A stretch of DNA of 64,000 nucleotides from Microbacterium keratanolyticum (GCF_016907255.1 NZ_JAFBBQ010000001.1:2666001-2730000); one strand, 5' to 3'. Shown: positions 29,538-39,483, counted from the first letter of the stretch. Program-made: numbers and translations. The notes: generated from the sequence alone by a model not told the origin.

Positions 29538-30404
29538 GTGGCGAAGCAGGCGGCAAAGGGCGACATTCCGATCGGACCGACCGGTCGTCCCTACCAGGGC
29601 TTCCCGACCCCGGCACCTCTGGCCTCCCATGGCCCCGCACGCATCATCGCGCTGTGCAACCAGAAGGGCGGCGTCGGGAAGACCACGACCTCGATCAACC
29701 TTGCGGCAGCGCTCGCCGAGTACGGTCGCAAGGTGCTGGCTGTGGACTTCGACCCGCAGGGTGCGCTGTCGGCCGGCCTCGGCATCCCGACGCACGACGT
29801 GCCGACGATCTACGACCTGCTCCTGGACACCAAGCGCGACGTCCACGAGGTCATCGTGCCGTCGGCGGTCGAAGGGCTGGACGTTCTTCCCGCCAACATC
29901 GACCTCTCGGCTGCCGAGGTGCACCTGGTCAACGAGGTGGCACGCGAGACGATCCTCTCGCGCGTGCTGCGCCAGGTCGCGGGGGAGTACGACGTCATCC
30001 TCATTGACTGCCAGCCCTCGCTCGGCCTTCTGACCGTGAACGCGCTGACGGCTGCGCATGGCGTTCTGATTCCGCTGGAGTGCGAGTTCTTCGCGCTGCG
30101 CGGTGTGGCGCTGCTGATCGAGACGATCGACAAGGTGCGCGATCGCCTGAACCCCTCGATCCAGCTCGACGGACTCGTCGCCACGATGTACGACCCGCGC
30201 ACGCTGCACTCGCGCGAGGTGCTGGAGCGCGTCGTGGAAGCGTTCGGCGAGGATGTGCTCGAGACGGTCATCGGTCGCACGGTGAAGTTCCCGGACGCGT
30301 CCGTGGCCGGCGTCCCGATCACCGAGTTCGCGCCGGAGCACGCCGCAGCGCAGGCCTACCTGCGACTTGCGCGGGAGCTGGTCGCCCGTGGCGCCGTCGC
30401 CTGA
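29538..30404 (+). CDS. ParA-family ATPase linked to scpAB
   Basis: 288 aa from GTG 29538 with ACAGGAG upstream. Deviant Walker A CNQKGGVGKTTTSINLA, VDFDPQGALSAGLG switch region and LIDCQPSLGLLTVNAL Walker B. The N-terminal ~35 residues (IGPTGRPYQGFPTPAPLASHGPA) are characteristic of the ScpA-linked actinobacterial ParA (Rv1708 position) rather than the oriC-linked Soj. It probably works in chromosome organisation with ScpAB; no parB is adjacent. The end overlaps scpA by 17 bp. Confidence 0.92.
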   Translation: MAKQAAKGDIPIGPTGRPYQGFPTPAPLASHGPARIIALCNQKGGVGKTTTSINLAAALAEYGRKVLAVDFDPQGALSAGLGIPTHDVPTIYDLLLDTKRDVHEVIVPSAVEGLDVLPANIDLSAAEVHLVNEVARETILSRVLRQVAGEYDVILIDCQPSLGLLTVNALTAAHGVLIPLECEFFALRGVALLIETIDKVRDRLNPSIQLDGLVATMYDPRTLHSREVLERVVEAFGEDVLETVIGRTVKFPDASVAGVPITEFAPEHAAAQAYLRLARELVARGAVA

Positions 30405-31239
30405 CGAGCGCCTCGCGCCCGACAACGCACCTTCTGACGAGCCCGCTGTTCCCGTCGAGGCGGGTTTCCGCGTCTCGCTCTCGAACTTCGATGGCCCTTT
30501 CGACCTGTTGTTGAATCTCATCTCGAAGCACGAGATGGACATCACCGAAGTGTCGTTGAGCCGCGTCACGGATGAGTTCATCGCGTATCTGCGCGAGCTC
30601 GGCCCGGACGAGGAGCTTGACGAGGCATCCGAGTTCCTCGTCGTCGCGGCGACCCTTCTCGACATGAAGGTCGCGGGTCTTCTCCCGCAGGGCGAGCTCG
30701 TGGATGCGGAGGCTGTCGCGCTCCTCGAAGCACGCGATCTGCTGTTCGCGCGGCTCCTGCAGTACCGGGCCTTCAAGGAGGTCTCCGCCTGGTTCTCGCG
30801 CAGTCTGCAGTATGAAGACCGCCGTCATGCCCGCGCCGTGCGCCTCGATGAGAAATACCGTCAGCAGGTCCCGGAGCTCGTGTGGAGTCTCAACGTCAAT
30901 GACTTCGCCGCGCTCGCGCTGCTGGCCTTCACGCCGAAGGCGATTCCGCATGTCGGACTCGACCACCTGCATGCGCCGCTCGTGAGCATCCGGGAGCAGG
31001 CGGCGATCGTCGTCACCCTGCTCCGCAGCGCCGATGCGCTGACGTTCCGTGAGCTTGTCGCGGGCATCAGTGAGCCAGGCATCGTCGTGGCCCGATTTCT
31101 CTCGGTGCTGGAGCTCTACCGCCACGCCGCCCTCTCTTTCGAGCAGCTCGAACCGTTGGGGGAGCTGACCCTGCGCTGGTCGTCTGACAACTGGTCGGAT
31201 GATCAGCTGGCCACTCTGGGAGCCGACTATGACAGATAG
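30388..31239 (+). CDS. scpA: Segregation and condensation protein A
   Basis: 283 aa from GTG 30388 inside the ParA gene end; a TTG at 30367 is a less likely alternative. Kleisin of the SMC-ScpAB complex. FRVSLSNFDGPFDLLLNLISKHEMDITEVSL is the conserved N-terminal helix that binds the SMC neck; FLVVAATLLDMKVAGLLP is also typical. The C-terminal winged helix is around residues 215-283. It overlaps scpB by 11 bp. Confidence 0.95.
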   Translation: MAPSPDERLAPDNAPSDEPAVPVEAGFRVSLSNFDGPFDLLLNLISKHEMDITEVSLSRVTDEFIAYLRELGPDEELDEASEFLVVAATLLDMKVAGLLPQGELVDAEAVALLEARDLLFARLLQYRAFKEVSAWFSRSLQYEDRRHARAVRLDEKYRQQVPELVWSLNVNDFAALALLAFTPKAIPHVGLDHLHAPLVSIREQAAIVVTLLRSADALTFRELVAGISEPGIVVARFLSVLELYRHAALSFEQLEPLGELTLRWSSDNWSDDQLATLGADYDR

Positions 31240-31858
31240 CACTGCAACGACGACGGATGACACGGTGGTGACCTCGGAGGAGGTGCCGTCGCCGGCATCC
31301 GCCCTTCCGCTCACCGAGCGACTGGAGGCGATCCTGCTCATCATCGACGAGCCGCACAGTGTGGTCTCGTTGGCGGCGGCCGTGAGCGCTCCGGTTGCGG
31401 ACGTCCGTCAGGCGCTTCGCACCCTCGTCGATGACTACGACGGCCGGGGCGCGGGCCCCCGACGTGGTTTCGAGCTGCGCGAGGTGGGCGGCGGCTGGCG
31501 TCTCTACGTGCGCGAGGACTATGACGACCTCGTGGCGGATTATGTGGGTGGGCAGGCGCCCACCCGGCTCTCGCAGGCAGCGCTGGAGACCCTCGCCGTG
31601 ATCGCCTACAAACAGCCGGTGACGCGCAGCCAGGTGGCATCGATCCGTGCGGTCAACGTCGACTCGGTCGTGCGCACGCTCGTGGCGCGGGGGCTCATCA
31701 CCGAACTCTTCGCGGACTCGGAGACCGGCGCGATCAACTACGGCACCACCGATGCGCTGCTGCAGAATCTCGGCATCAACTCGCTCGACGAGCTGCCGCC
31801 GATCTCGCCCCTGCTCGATGACGGGGCGGATGGCTTCACCGAAAGGACCACATCATGA
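31229..31858 (+). CDS. scpB: Segregation and condensation protein B
   Basis: 209 aa from ATG 31229 within the scpA end; a longer frame from 31199 is unlikely. Two winged-helix domains; LSQAALETLAVIAYKQPVTRSQVASIRAVNVDSVVRTLVARGLI is the strongly conserved core. It forms the dimer that bridges ScpA. ATGA overlap with the downstream pseudouridine synthase. Confidence 0.95.
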   Translation: MTDSTATTTDDTVVTSEEVPSPASALPLTERLEAILLIIDEPHSVVSLAAAVSAPVADVRQALRTLVDDYDGRGAGPRRGFELREVGGGWRLYVREDYDDLVADYVGGQAPTRLSQAALETLAVIAYKQPVTRSQVASIRAVNVDSVVRTLVARGLITELFADSETGAINYGTTDALLQNLGINSLDELPPISPLLDDGADGFTERTTS

Positions 31859-32661
31859 CGTCGGAAGAGACAACCGAGGGCGTTCGCCTGCAGAAGGTGC
31901 TCGCCAATGCGGGAGTCGCCTCGCGGCGCGTGATCGAGAACTACATCGTTGAGGGGCGCATCCGCGTCAATGGCACCGTTGTGACGGAGCTCGGGCGACG
32001 GATCGATCCGGAGAACGATCTGGTCGACGTCGACGGCGTCGCCATCCAGCTGGATGTCTCCAAGCGCTACGTCATGCTCAACAAGCCGACCGGCGTCGTC
32101 AGCACGATGAAGGACGAGAACGGTCGTCCGGATCTTCGCCGTTTCACGAAGGACTGGCCGGAGCGTCTGTACAACGTCGGTCGCCTGGATGCGGAGACGA
32201 GCGGGCTGCTCATCCTCACGAACGACGGCGACCTCGCCCATGTGCTCGCTCACCCCTCGTTCGGGGTGACGAAGGTGTACATCGCGAAGGTCGAGGGCGT
32301 GGTGACGCCGCAGACGATCGCGAAGCTCACGGCCGGCATCGAGCTGGAGGACGGGCCGATCGCGGCCGACAAGGCGCGCCTGCTGGACGTGTCGAAGGCG
32401 GGTCGTGATGGATCGAGTCTCGTGGAGCTCACGCTGCACTCGGGGCGCAACAGGATTGTTCGGCGGATGCTGGCCGCGGTGGGACACCCGGTGACGGAGC
32501 TGGTGCGTCGCCAGTTCGGTCCGCTGCACCTGGGAACCCTCCCGGCGGGCCGCGCACGAGAACTGAGTAAAATCGAACGTGGTGCGCTGCTGACTCTTGC
32601 GCGCCAGGATGCCGGTACTCCCGCGGAGGCGCTGCCGGAGGAGCCGCAGGAGACACAGTGA
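31855..32661 (+). CDS. rluB: 23S rRNA pseudouridine synthase B
   Basis: 268 aa. N-terminal S4 domain (RLQKVLANAGVASRRVIENYIVEGRI), then the RsuA/RluB/RluE catalytic domain with GRLDAETSGLLILTNDGDLAH (catalytic Asp in RLD) and GRNRIVRRMLAAVGHPV. RluB makes pseudouridine 2605 (E. coli numbering) in 23S rRNA. Placement after scpAB is a conserved actinobacterial and firmicute arrangement. It overlaps tyrA by 4 bp (GTGA). Confidence 0.93.
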   Translation: MTSEETTEGVRLQKVLANAGVASRRVIENYIVEGRIRVNGTVVTELGRRIDPENDLVDVDGVAIQLDVSKRYVMLNKPTGVVSTMKDENGRPDLRRFTKDWPERLYNVGRLDAETSGLLILTNDGDLAHVLAHPSFGVTKVYIAKVEGVVTPQTIAKLTAGIELEDGPIAADKARLLDVSKAGRDGSSLVELTLHSGRNRIVRRMLAAVGHPVTELVRRQFGPLHLGTLPAGRARELSKIERGALLTLARQDAGTPAEALPEEPQETQ

Positions 32662-33770
32662 CAGATACCGACAGTGCGATTGCTGCGCGTCTTTCGGGGA
32701 CCGTGCGCATCGTCGGCGCGGGGCTTCTCGGCGCGAGCATCGGCCATGCCCTCTCCGCGAAGGGTGTCGATGTCGTCCTCTCGGACACGTCTCCTGCACA
32801 GCTGCGTCTCGCCATCGACTATGGTGCAGGCCGCGCCGCGCGCGAGGACGACCGCCCCGCACTGATCGTGGTGGCCGTGCCGCCGGACGTCACGGCAGAC
32901 GTCATCGAGGCGGAGCTTCGTCGTTTCCCGGACGCCGTCGTGACGGATGTCGCCAGTGTGAAGCTCGAGCCGCTGAACGCGTTGCGCTCCCGCGGCGTCG
33001 ACCTCACCCGCTACATCGGCTCGCACCCGCTCGCCGGACGTGAGCGCGGCGGAGCCATCTCGGCGCGTGCCGACATCTTCATCGGACGGCCCTGGGTGGT
33101 CTGCCGTGATGGCGAGACCAGAGCCGCAGACCTCGCGCTCGTTGAAGATCTCGCTCTCGATGTGGGCGCGATGCCGCTCGAGATGACCCCCGAGGAACAC
33201 GACCGTTCGGTCGCGCTGACCTCGCACGTGCCGCAGGTCGTCGCGAGCCTTCTGGCTGCGCGCTTCGTCGACGCCAAGGAAGGTTCGCTGGGCCTTGCCG
33301 GGCAGGGCGTGCGCGACACGACGCGCATCGCCGCATCTGATCCGGCCCTGTGGGTGCAGATCCTCGGCGCCAACGCCGCTCCCGTCGTCGCCGTCCTCGA
33401 TGCGCTTGCCGCCGACCTCACTCGCGTCTCTGACGCCCTGCGGGCTCCGGATGCTCCGGGTGCCCGTCGGACGGTCGCGGACGCGATCCGCCTCGGCAAC
33501 GAGGGCGTGGAGCGTCTGCCGGGCAAGCACGGCCAGAACCGTCGCTTCGAACAGCTCGTCGTGATGGTGGACGACACCGCCGGTCAGCTCGGGCGTCTCT
33601 TCGGAGAGCTCGGCGAACTCGGCGTGAACGTCGAAGACCTGCGTCTGGAGCACTCGCCGGGTGCGCAGTTCGGCCTGGCAGAGATCAGCGTCGAGCCTGC
33701 AGCGCTGCGCGGTGCGATCGATGGACTTGAAGAGCGCGGATGGCGGATTGCGAGCATGACCAATGACTGA
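32658..33770 (+). CDS. tyrA: Prephenate dehydrogenase with ACT domain
   Basis: 370 aa. NAD(P)-binding [21 protein letters not shown], then the catalytic region with [11 protein letters not shown] and the helical dimerisation domain. Residues ~295-360 ([30 protein letters not shown]) form a C-terminal ACT domain, which usually carries tyrosine feedback inhibition. The enzyme makes 4-hydroxyphenylpyruvate for tyrosine synthesis. It is coupled to cmk by an 8-bp overlap; position between rluB and cmk is common in related genera. Confidence 0.94.
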   Translation: MTDTDSAIAARLSGTVRIVGAGLLGASIGHALSAKGVDVVLSDTSPAQLRLAIDYGAGRAAREDDRPALIVVAVPPDVTADVIEAELRRFPDAVVTDVASVKLEPLNALRSRGVDLTRYIGSHPLAGRERGGAISARADIFIGRPWVVCRDGETRAADLALVEDLALDVGAMPLEMTPEEHDRSVALTSHVPQVVASLLAARFVDAKEGSLGLAGQGVRDTTRIAASDPALWVQILGANAAPVVAVLDALAADLTRVSDALRAPDAPGARRTVADAIRLGNEGVERLPGKHGQNRRFEQLVVMVDDTAGQLGRLFGELGELGVNVEDLRLEHSPGAQFGLAEISVEPAALRGAIDGLEERGWRIASMTND

Positions 33771-34446
33771 CACCCCCTTCATCGTCGCGATCGACGGCCC
33801 CGCCGGCAGCGGCAAGTCCAGTGTGTCCAAGGCGGTGGCGCGCCAGCTCGGCTACGGCTACCTCGATACGGGCGCGGCGTATCGCGCGCTCGCCTGGCAC
33901 GTGCTCAACACAGGTGCAGACACGGCGGACGCGGATGCTGTGCGCGCCGCAGCATCCGATTTCGACCTCCGCCTCGGTCTTGACCCCGACGACCGCACCG
34001 TGCGTGTCGGAGAGCATGACGTCACCGAAGAGATTCGCGAGCCTCGTGTCTCGTCCGCCGTCAGCGGCGTCGCGCGCGTGCCCGAGGTGCGTGCCGCGGT
34101 CAACGAGCTGTTCCGCGATATGGTCGCCAGGGCCTCTCAGCCCGCGGTCGTGGTCGAAGGACGCGACATCACCACCGTCGTCGCACCGGATGCGCCTGTG
34201 CGCATTCTGCTGACGGCGGCACCCGAGGTGCGCGCCGCGCGCCGAGCCAATGAACTCGTCGGAGAGAATGCGGCCGCTGTGGCCGCTGCGCTGCACAAGC
34301 GCGACGCCTCCGACAGCACCGTGGTGGACTTTCTCACCGCGGCACCCGGAGTCGAGGTGGTCGATTCGACCGACCTCGACTTCGCCCAGACCATCGACGC
34401 CGTCCTCACGGTGATCGCACAACGCCAAGGAGCGAATCATGGCTGA
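33763..34446 (+). CDS. cmk: Cytidylate kinase
   Basis: 227 aa. P-loop [34 protein letters not shown] is diagnostic of bacterial CMP kinases; [20 protein letters not shown] is the second conserved stretch. It phosphorylates CMP and dCMP. The start overlaps tyrA by 8 bp and the stop overlaps der by 8 bp. Confidence 0.96.
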   Translation: MTDTPFIVAIDGPAGSGKSSVSKAVARQLGYGYLDTGAAYRALAWHVLNTGADTADADAVRAAASDFDLRLGLDPDDRTVRVGEHDVTEEIREPRVSSAVSGVARVPEVRAAVNELFRDMVARASQPAVVVEGRDITTVVAPDAPVRILLTAAPEVRAARRANELVGENAAAVAAALHKRDASDSTVVDFLTAAPGVEVVDSTDLDFAQTIDAVLTVIAQRQGANHG

Positions 34447-35959
34447 CGACGAGTACCACGGCGGGGACGACAACCTCGCAGAGAAGCTGGATGAGCTCGA
34501 CCCCGAACTCATCGACGCCCGCGCAGAGACCCTGCGCGCCGGCCTGTCCGACTACGACCTGGACGAAGAGGATGCCGAGCTGCTCGCCGGCCTCGTCGAG
34601 GGTGAAGACGGCATTCAGTACTACCCGGCGCTGCCGGTCGTCGCGATCGTGGGACGCCCGAACGTCGGCAAGTCCGCGCTCGTGAACCGCATTCTCGGCC
34701 GCCGCGAGGCCGTCGTGGAAGACACACCCGGTGTCACCCGTGACCGCGTCACGTACAAGGCGGAGTGGAACGATCGACGTTTCTCCCTCGTCGACACCGG
34801 TGGCTGGGAGCCCGACGCCAAGGGCATCGACCGCTCTGTGGCGGCGCAGGCCGAGGTCGCGATCGATCTTTCGGATGTCGTGCTGTTCGTCGTCGACGCG
34901 ATGGTCGGTGCCACCTCGACCGACGAGCACGTCGTTCGACTGCTGCGCAAGAGCGGCAAGCCCGTCTTCCTCGTCGCCAACAAGGTCGATGACCCGCGCC
35001 ACGAGCCGGAGGCCGCAGCTCTCTGGAACCTCGGACTCGGCGAGCCGCACCCGATCTCGGCCATCCACGGCCGTGGCGTTGCGGATCTGCTGGACGAGAT
35101 CCTGAAGAAGCTCCCCGAGGTCTCGGCCGTCGCGAAGCAGGAGATCGGCGGCCCGCGTCGCGTGGCGATCCTCGGACGCCCGAACGTCGGCAAGTCCTCG
35201 CTGCTGAACAAGGCTGCAGGCGAAGAGCGTGTGGTCGTCAACGACCTCGCCGGCACAACCCGCGACCCGGTCGACGAGATCGTCGAGCTCGGTGGCAAGA
35301 TGTGGCGTTTCGTCGACACGGCCGGCATCCGTCGCCGTGTGCACCTGCAGCAGGGTGCGGACTTCTACGCCTCGCTGCGCACCTCGGCCGCGCTGGAGAA
35401 GTCGGAAGTCGCGGTCGTCGTGATCGACGTGACCCAGCCGATCAGTGTGCAGGACCTCAACATCATCGACCTCGTGCTGGAGTCCGGCCGTGCGCTCGTG
35501 ATCGCGTACAACAAGTGGGACATGCTGAACACCCCCGAGTACGAGAACATCGATCGCCGCAAGTACCTGGAGCGCGAGATCGAGCAGGACCTCGCGCACG
35601 TCGCGTGGGCACCGCGCGTGAACATCTCGGCCAAGACCGGTCGTCACCTCGACAAGCTGGTCCCGGCGCTCGAGACGGCTCTGGAGAACTGGGACCGTCG
35701 TATCCCGACGGGCAAGTTCAACGCCTTCCTCACCGAGCTCGTCGCCGCGCACCCGCACCCGCTGCGTGGTGGCAAGCAGCCGCGCATCCTGTTCGGCACG
35801 CAGGCCTCGACCCGCCCGCCGACATTCGTGCTGTTCACGACCGGATTCCTTGACCCGGGCTACCGTCGCTTCATCCAGCGTCGTCTGCGTGAGATCTACG
35901 ACTTCGAGGGAACCCCGATCGTCATCAACATGCGCGTGCGCGAGAAGCGTCAGCGCTAG
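34439..35959 (+). CDS. der: Ribosome biogenesis GTPase Der (EngA)
   Basis: 506 aa. Acidic ~65-residue N-terminal extension ([18 protein letters not shown]), typical of actinobacteria, then two tandem Era-like G domains: [12 protein letters not shown] ... DTPGVTRDR ... NKVD, and [12 protein letters not shown] ... [11 protein letters not shown] ... NKWD. A C-terminal KH-like domain (~residues 420-506) follows. Der acts in 50S subunit assembly. A hairpin terminator follows, ending the long core operon. Confidence 0.97.
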   Translation: MADDEYHGGDDNLAEKLDELDPELIDARAETLRAGLSDYDLDEEDAELLAGLVEGEDGIQYYPALPVVAIVGRPNVGKSALVNRILGRREAVVEDTPGVTRDRVTYKAEWNDRRFSLVDTGGWEPDAKGIDRSVAAQAEVAIDLSDVVLFVVDAMVGATSTDEHVVRLLRKSGKPVFLVANKVDDPRHEPEAAALWNLGLGEPHPISAIHGRGVADLLDEILKKLPEVSAVAKQEIGGPRRVAILGRPNVGKSSLLNKAAGEERVVVNDLAGTTRDPVDEIVELGGKMWRFVDTAGIRRRVHLQQGADFYASLRTSAALEKSEVAVVVIDVTQPISVQDLNIIDLVLESGRALVIAYNKWDMLNTPEYENIDRRKYLEREIEQDLAHVAWAPRVNISAKTGRHLDKLVPALETALENWDRRIPTGKFNAFLTELVAAHPHPLRGGKQPRILFGTQASTRPPTFVLFTTGFLDPGYRRFIQRRLREIYDFEGTPIVINMRVREKRQR

Positions 35960-35973
35960 CATCCGATGCATGA

Positions 35974-36009
35974 AGAAGAGAGCCGTGGCGTCTGCCGCGG
36001 CTCTCTTCT
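35974..36009 (+). terminator. Terminator hairpin after der
   Basis: AGAAGAGAGCCG (35974-35985) pairs perfectly with CGGCTCTCTTCT (35998-36009); 12-bp stem starting 15 bp after the der stop, followed by a T-rich stretch. Confidence 0.85.
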
Positions 36010-36058
36010 CGTTTCTCCCCGCGTCCTGCGCTGGCGTGGGGTGTGAAAAGCTGAAGGG

Positions 36059-37009
36059 GTGACGATTCTTCCCCCTGCTCCTGGTGAACCGCGGCGTCCG
36101 GATGGCCCGCGCGACAGCGGCGACGCGTGGGTGATCGCGCCCACGGGGGAGCGGTACTGGGGGCGGTACGGCGCTGCGGGGCTTCTGGCGGTCGATCCGG
36201 AGCGGGGAGTGCTGCTGCAGCACCGGGTGAGCTGGAGTCACTTCGGTGGCACCTGGGCGCTGCCCGGTGGGGCGAGGCACGAGGGCGAGAGTGCCCTGGA
36301 CGGTGCGCTCCGCGAATCGCAGGAGGAAGCAGGCGTGCCGGACGGTGCGGTCGTTCCTCGACTGGAGAGTGTTCTCGATCTCGGGTACTGGTCGTACGCG
36401 ACGGTTGTTGCGGATGTGCGCACGCCCTTCGATCCGGTGATCAGCGATCCGGAGAGCGTGGCGCTGGAGTGGGTTCCGCTTGATGCCGTGGATGCGCTGC
36501 CGCTGCATCCGGGGTTCGCGGCGAGCTGGCCCTCGCTGCGCGCGCTTCTGGAGGTTCGCCCGGCGCTTGTGATCGATGCGGCCAACGTCGTCGGATCCGT
36601 GCCGGACGGATGGTGGAATGACAGTGCCGGAGCGGCAGAACGCCTGTACGGCCGGATCCTCGGCGCGTTGGACGACCGCGGATTCGGGTTTGTTCCGGAG
36701 GCCGCGCAGCCGGTCTGGGGTGGAACGGACGCGCACGTGCGGTGGTATCCGGAGACGGTTCTCGTCGTCGAAGGGCAGGCGCGCGCGATCGCGGAGGAGC
36801 GAGCGGATGCCGCGGATGAGACGTCGCTGCGGATCGTGGCGGCCTCGGGGTCCGGTGACGACGCGATTGTCCGCGAGGCGCGGGCACTTGTCGAACGCGA
36901 ACGCGACGTTGTCGTGGTGACGAGTGATCGGGAGCTTGCCGCGCGTGTTGTGGATGCCGGAGCGCAGGCGCTCCCCGCGGGATGGTTGCTCGCGCAGCTG
37001 GGTGACTGA
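36059..37009 (+). CDS. Nudix hydrolase fused to a NYN/PIN-like domain
   Basis: 316 aa, GTG start. Residues ~25-155 are a Nudix domain with a full box, GGARHEGESALDGALRESQEEAGV (GX5E, REx2EE). Residues ~165-316 form a second domain beginning LVIDAANVVGSVPDGWWND and containing VLVVEGQARAI, SGDDAIVREA and VVVTSDRELAARVVDAGAQALP; the VIDAANV, GDD and TSDxxL pattern is that of NYN/PIN-type ribonucleases. This pairs nucleotide hydrolysis with a putative RNase on one chain. Substrates unknown. It is convergent with the minus-strand S4 gene. Confidence 0.85.
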   Translation: MTILPPAPGEPRRPDGPRDSGDAWVIAPTGERYWGRYGAAGLLAVDPERGVLLQHRVSWSHFGGTWALPGGARHEGESALDGALRESQEEAGVPDGAVVPRLESVLDLGYWSYATVVADVRTPFDPVISDPESVALEWVPLDAVDALPLHPGFAASWPSLRALLEVRPALVIDAANVVGSVPDGWWNDSAGAAERLYGRILGALDDRGFGFVPEAAQPVWGGTDAHVRWYPETVLVVEGQARAIAEERADAADETSLRIVAASGSGDDAIVREARALVERERDVVVVTSDRELAARVVDAGAQALPAGWLLAQLGD

Positions 37010-37051
37010 GCAGGACGACGTGTCTCGCCGTGAGGCGTGCGGTCTCAGGTC

Positions 37052-37447
37052 TCAGTCGAAGGGGTCGGGGTCGCTGGCGCGCCCGCGCAGTTTGTCGATG
37101 TCGCGACGTTCGCGCTTGGTGGGGCGTCCGGCACCGCGGTCGCGGACTCCCAATGCTGCTTGAGGTTCGCGCGGCGGCGTGCGGTCGTCGTAGGCCGCGG
37201 CGGCCAGCGGTGCGCCGACGCGCTTCACTAGGATCTGTCGGACGATCAGGTGCCGATCGAACCCGGCGATGCGGATCCGCAGCTCGTCGCCGATCTTCAC
37301 GGACTGCGCGGCTTTGACCTTCTCGCCGTTGAGGCGCACATGTCCTGCGCGACAGGCGGTCGTCGCGGCGGAGCGCGTCTTGTAGATGCGCACGGCCCAC
37401 AGCCAGCTGTCGATGCGCGCAGAGGTGCGCGCCGTCGCATCCGTCAT
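37052..37447 (-). CDS. S4-domain RNA-binding protein (Hsp15-like)
   Basis: 131 aa from ATG at 37447. RIDSWLWAVRIYKTRSAATTACRAGHVRLNGEKVKAAQSVKIGDELRI is an S4 domain of the HslR/Hsp15 group, which in E. coli binds 50S subunits with stalled peptidyl-tRNA. The basic C-terminal tail (GAGRPTKRERRDIDKLRG) is characteristic. It overlaps the YhhN gene stop by 4 bp (ATGA). Confidence 0.9.
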   Translation of the reverse strand: MTDATARTSARIDSWLWAVRIYKTRSAATTACRAGHVRLNGEKVKAAQSVKIGDELRIRIAGFDRHLIVRQILVKRVGAPLAAAAYDDRTPPREPQAALGVRDRGAGRPTKRERRDIDKLRGRASDPDPFD

Positions 37448-38106
37448 CGCTGCTTCTTTCGCAGCGCGAGCAGAGCACCCGCGATGATCAGTCCCTGGCC
37501 GAGCGTGTAGGTGAACATGACGGCGGGGCTGGTCCAGTCGGGCATTCCGGGCAGGAACAGTCGGAAGGCGAGGATCGTGTCGCTCGCGAGGAAGAAGGCG
37601 CCGCCTGTCGCGATGAGCGGGGTGCAGCGCGCGGCGAAGATGGCGGTGCCCGCGAGGACGATGCCGTAGCCGGCGACGCCGAAGAAGAGCGGGCCGGTGT
37701 GCGGGCCGAGGAAGGCGATCATTCCGATCCACCACACGGCGTAGACGAGGGCCCACCACGGCACCTTTCGTCGCACGAGATGGCGGGCGAAAAGCACGAT
37801 GTACGCGATGTGCGCGAGTCCGAAGAACAGCAACATCAGCGGGAGAGTGGGGCCTCCGGGGAAGAAAGCACCTGCGCCGTCACCCAGCCAGGAGAAGAGC
37901 AGAGCGATCAGCAGGAGCACTGCCGCGGAGGGGCGTATCTGTCGCATGGTGAAGAGGGCAGGGACGGCGAGGAGCGGCATCAGCACGAGTTTGCTGGGAC
38001 CGGCGAGAGGGCTCTCCAGGCCGAGGGCGATCACGTGGAAGACGGACGCGACGATGAAGGGGATGAAGGCCCAGGCGAATGCGGGGATCCGAGCGCGTGT
38101 CGGCAT
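37444..38106 (-). CDS. YhhN family membrane protein (lysoplasmalogenase-like)
   Basis: 220 aa from ATG 38106 (MPTRARIPAFAWAF); a longer open frame upstream overlaps the next gene and is not used. About eight hydrophobic helices with SWLGDGAGAF and FLASDTILAFRLF, the two Asp-containing motifs of the YhhN/TMEM86 family. Family members hydrolyse the vinyl-ether bond of lysoplasmalogens; activity in this organism is not established. It lies 4 bp behind the DUF2004-like gene. Confidence 0.85.
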   Translation of the reverse strand: MPTRARIPAFAWAFIPFIVASVFHVIALGLESPLAGPSKLVLMPLLAVPALFTMRQIRPSAAVLLLIALLFSWLGDGAGAFFPGGPTLPLMLLFFGLAHIAYIVLFARHLVRRKVPWWALVYAVWWIGMIAFLGPHTGPLFFGVAGYGIVLAGTAIFAARCTPLIATGGAFFLASDTILAFRLFLPGMPDWTSPAVMFTYTLGQGLIIAGALLALRKKQR

Positions 38107-38110
38107 TCGT

Positions 38111-38566
38111 TCAGGACTCCACGGTGACGTCGATGACGGCGCCCGTGTCGTCGACGTGCGCGGCGGGCCAGTACCCTTCCGGGAAGTGTTCGCCGCAGGA
38201 ATCGACGAAGTGCAGTACGACGATGCCTTCTGCGGTGGCTTCGATCGCTTCGAGGGCGAGGTCGTCAGCGGCCTCGTCGAGTTCGTGCGCCGGCGGCTCG
38301 CCCGTGCTGAATCGCGTGACGATGGCATCGGTCGCCGTGCGGACCAGCTCGTCGAGTCCGTCGACGGTGGCGTGGATCCGGGGGAGGAGTGCGCGCGCAG
38401 CATCCGGCTCGGTTCCTTCGAGCATGAGCTCGATCTCGCCGGCGTCGGTCACGTAGGTGTGCGTGTACCAGTCGTGGGTGAGGACGGTCCCGTCAGTGAG
38501 CTCGGACGTCGCGCGTGTGAACGTGCCGAGCTGGGGGTCGTCGATGACAGGAGAAGCGTCGCTCAT
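38111..38566 (-). CDS. DUF2004-like hypothetical protein
   Basis: 151 aa, acidic. The pattern GTVLTHDWYTHTYVTDAGEIELMLEG and IVVLHFVDSCGEHFPEGYWPAAHVDDTGAVIDV resembles DUF2004-type proteins (tentative, from memory). No catalytic motif or membrane segment. The start overlaps the GNAT gene by 4 bp, so it is translationally coupled to it. Function unknown. Confidence 0.7.
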   Translation of the reverse strand: MSDASPVIDDPQLGTFTRATSELTDGTVLTHDWYTHTYVTDAGEIELMLEGTEPDAARALLPRIHATVDGLDELVRTATDAIVTRFSTGEPPAHELDEAADDLALEAIEATAEGIVVLHFVDSCGEHFPEGYWPAAHVDDTGAVIDVTVES

Positions 38567-39168
38567 ACCGCCACGTTAGCGGCAGCTGGGGTGAGTTCGA
38601 GAGCAACGAGCGGGCGGCCTGGCTTGAGCGCGGCGCGCTGCTCGAAACCAGCCGCGCGGAACGTGCTCAGTGTGCCGTGGAAGAGGTTGTTCGAGGCGTG
38701 TGTGCCGGTGGTGGTGTCGACGGGGTAGCCCTCGATCAGCCGAGCGCCTGCGTCTTGTGCAAAGGCGACGGCGTCGTGCATGAGCTTTGCGGTGATGCCC
38801 TGCCCACGGTGTTCACGGCGCACCACGAAGCAGGTGATGGCCCAGACGGCGTCATCGTCGAGAGGCTCGGCGGTAGCGGATGCGATTGCGCGAGTGTGCG
38901 CGAGGCGCGCTTGACTCGTGCGCGGACCGACACGAACCCACCCCGCGGCCTCGCCGTCGACATAGGCGATGAGCCCCGGAGGTGGGCCTGCGGCGATCTC
39001 GTCGTGCAGCAGCGCGGTGCGTTCGTCCTTGGTGGTGTTGTTCCAATCCTTGGCGCGGAGCGTCAGCCACGCGCACTGACAGGAGGCGCCGTCGCCGCCA
39101 CCCGTGAGCGCGTGCTGCACGTCGGCCCAGCGCTCGGTCGTCGCAGGTTTCGTCGTGATCGTGACCAT
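38563..39168 (-). CDS. GNAT-family N-acetyltransferase
   Basis: 201 aa. The acetyl-CoA motif appears as ITCFVVRREHRGQGITAKLMHDAVAFAQDAGARLIEGYPVD (RxxGxG/A as RGQGIT). The first half contains CQCAW, seen in a subgroup of actinobacterial GNATs. It is the first gene of the minus-strand group and has a leaderless-type promoter. Substrate unknown. Confidence 0.87.
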   Translation of the reverse strand: MVTITTKPATTERWADVQHALTGGGDGASCQCAWLTLRAKDWNNTTKDERTALLHDEIAAGPPPGLIAYVDGEAAGWVRVGPRTSQARLAHTRAIASATAEPLDDDAVWAITCFVVRREHRGQGITAKLMHDAVAFAQDAGARLIEGYPVDTTTGTHASNNLFHGTLSTFRAAGFEQRAALKPGRPLVALELTPAAANVAV

Positions 39169-39174
39169 GCCGGA

Positions 39175-39180
39175 ACGCTA
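39175..39180 (-). promoter_or_regulatory. -10 box of a probable leaderless transcript (TAGCGT) for the GNAT gene
   Basis: Read on the minus strand, TAGCGT lies 6 nt before the ATG at 39168; no Shine-Dalgarno sequence intervenes. Confidence 0.55.
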
Positions 39181-39288
39181 CGCGCAGCATTCGACATCGG
39201 CAACAGACGCGCCCGGGGTGCTCGGTTCGCGCGCGGCTCAGAGTGCGGCTAGGATGGGGGAGTTGCCTGAACGGAAACGCTCAGGTGG

Positions 39289-39332
<44 letters not shown>

Positions 39333-39369
39333 TGCGGTAACGACTCGGTACGGCACGAAAATAGAACAA

Positions 39370-39444
<75 letters not shown>

Positions 39445-39448
39445 AGAA

Positions 39449-39483
39449 AAGCCCAGGTGAGAGCAAGCTTCTCACCTGGGCTT
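39449..39483 (+). terminator. Terminator hairpin of tRNA-Pro
   Basis: AAGCCCAGGTGAG (39449-39461) / CTCACCTGGGCTT (39471-39483), 13-bp stem, 5 bp after the tRNA, followed by a T-rich stretch ending CTTTTTC. Confidence 0.9.
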
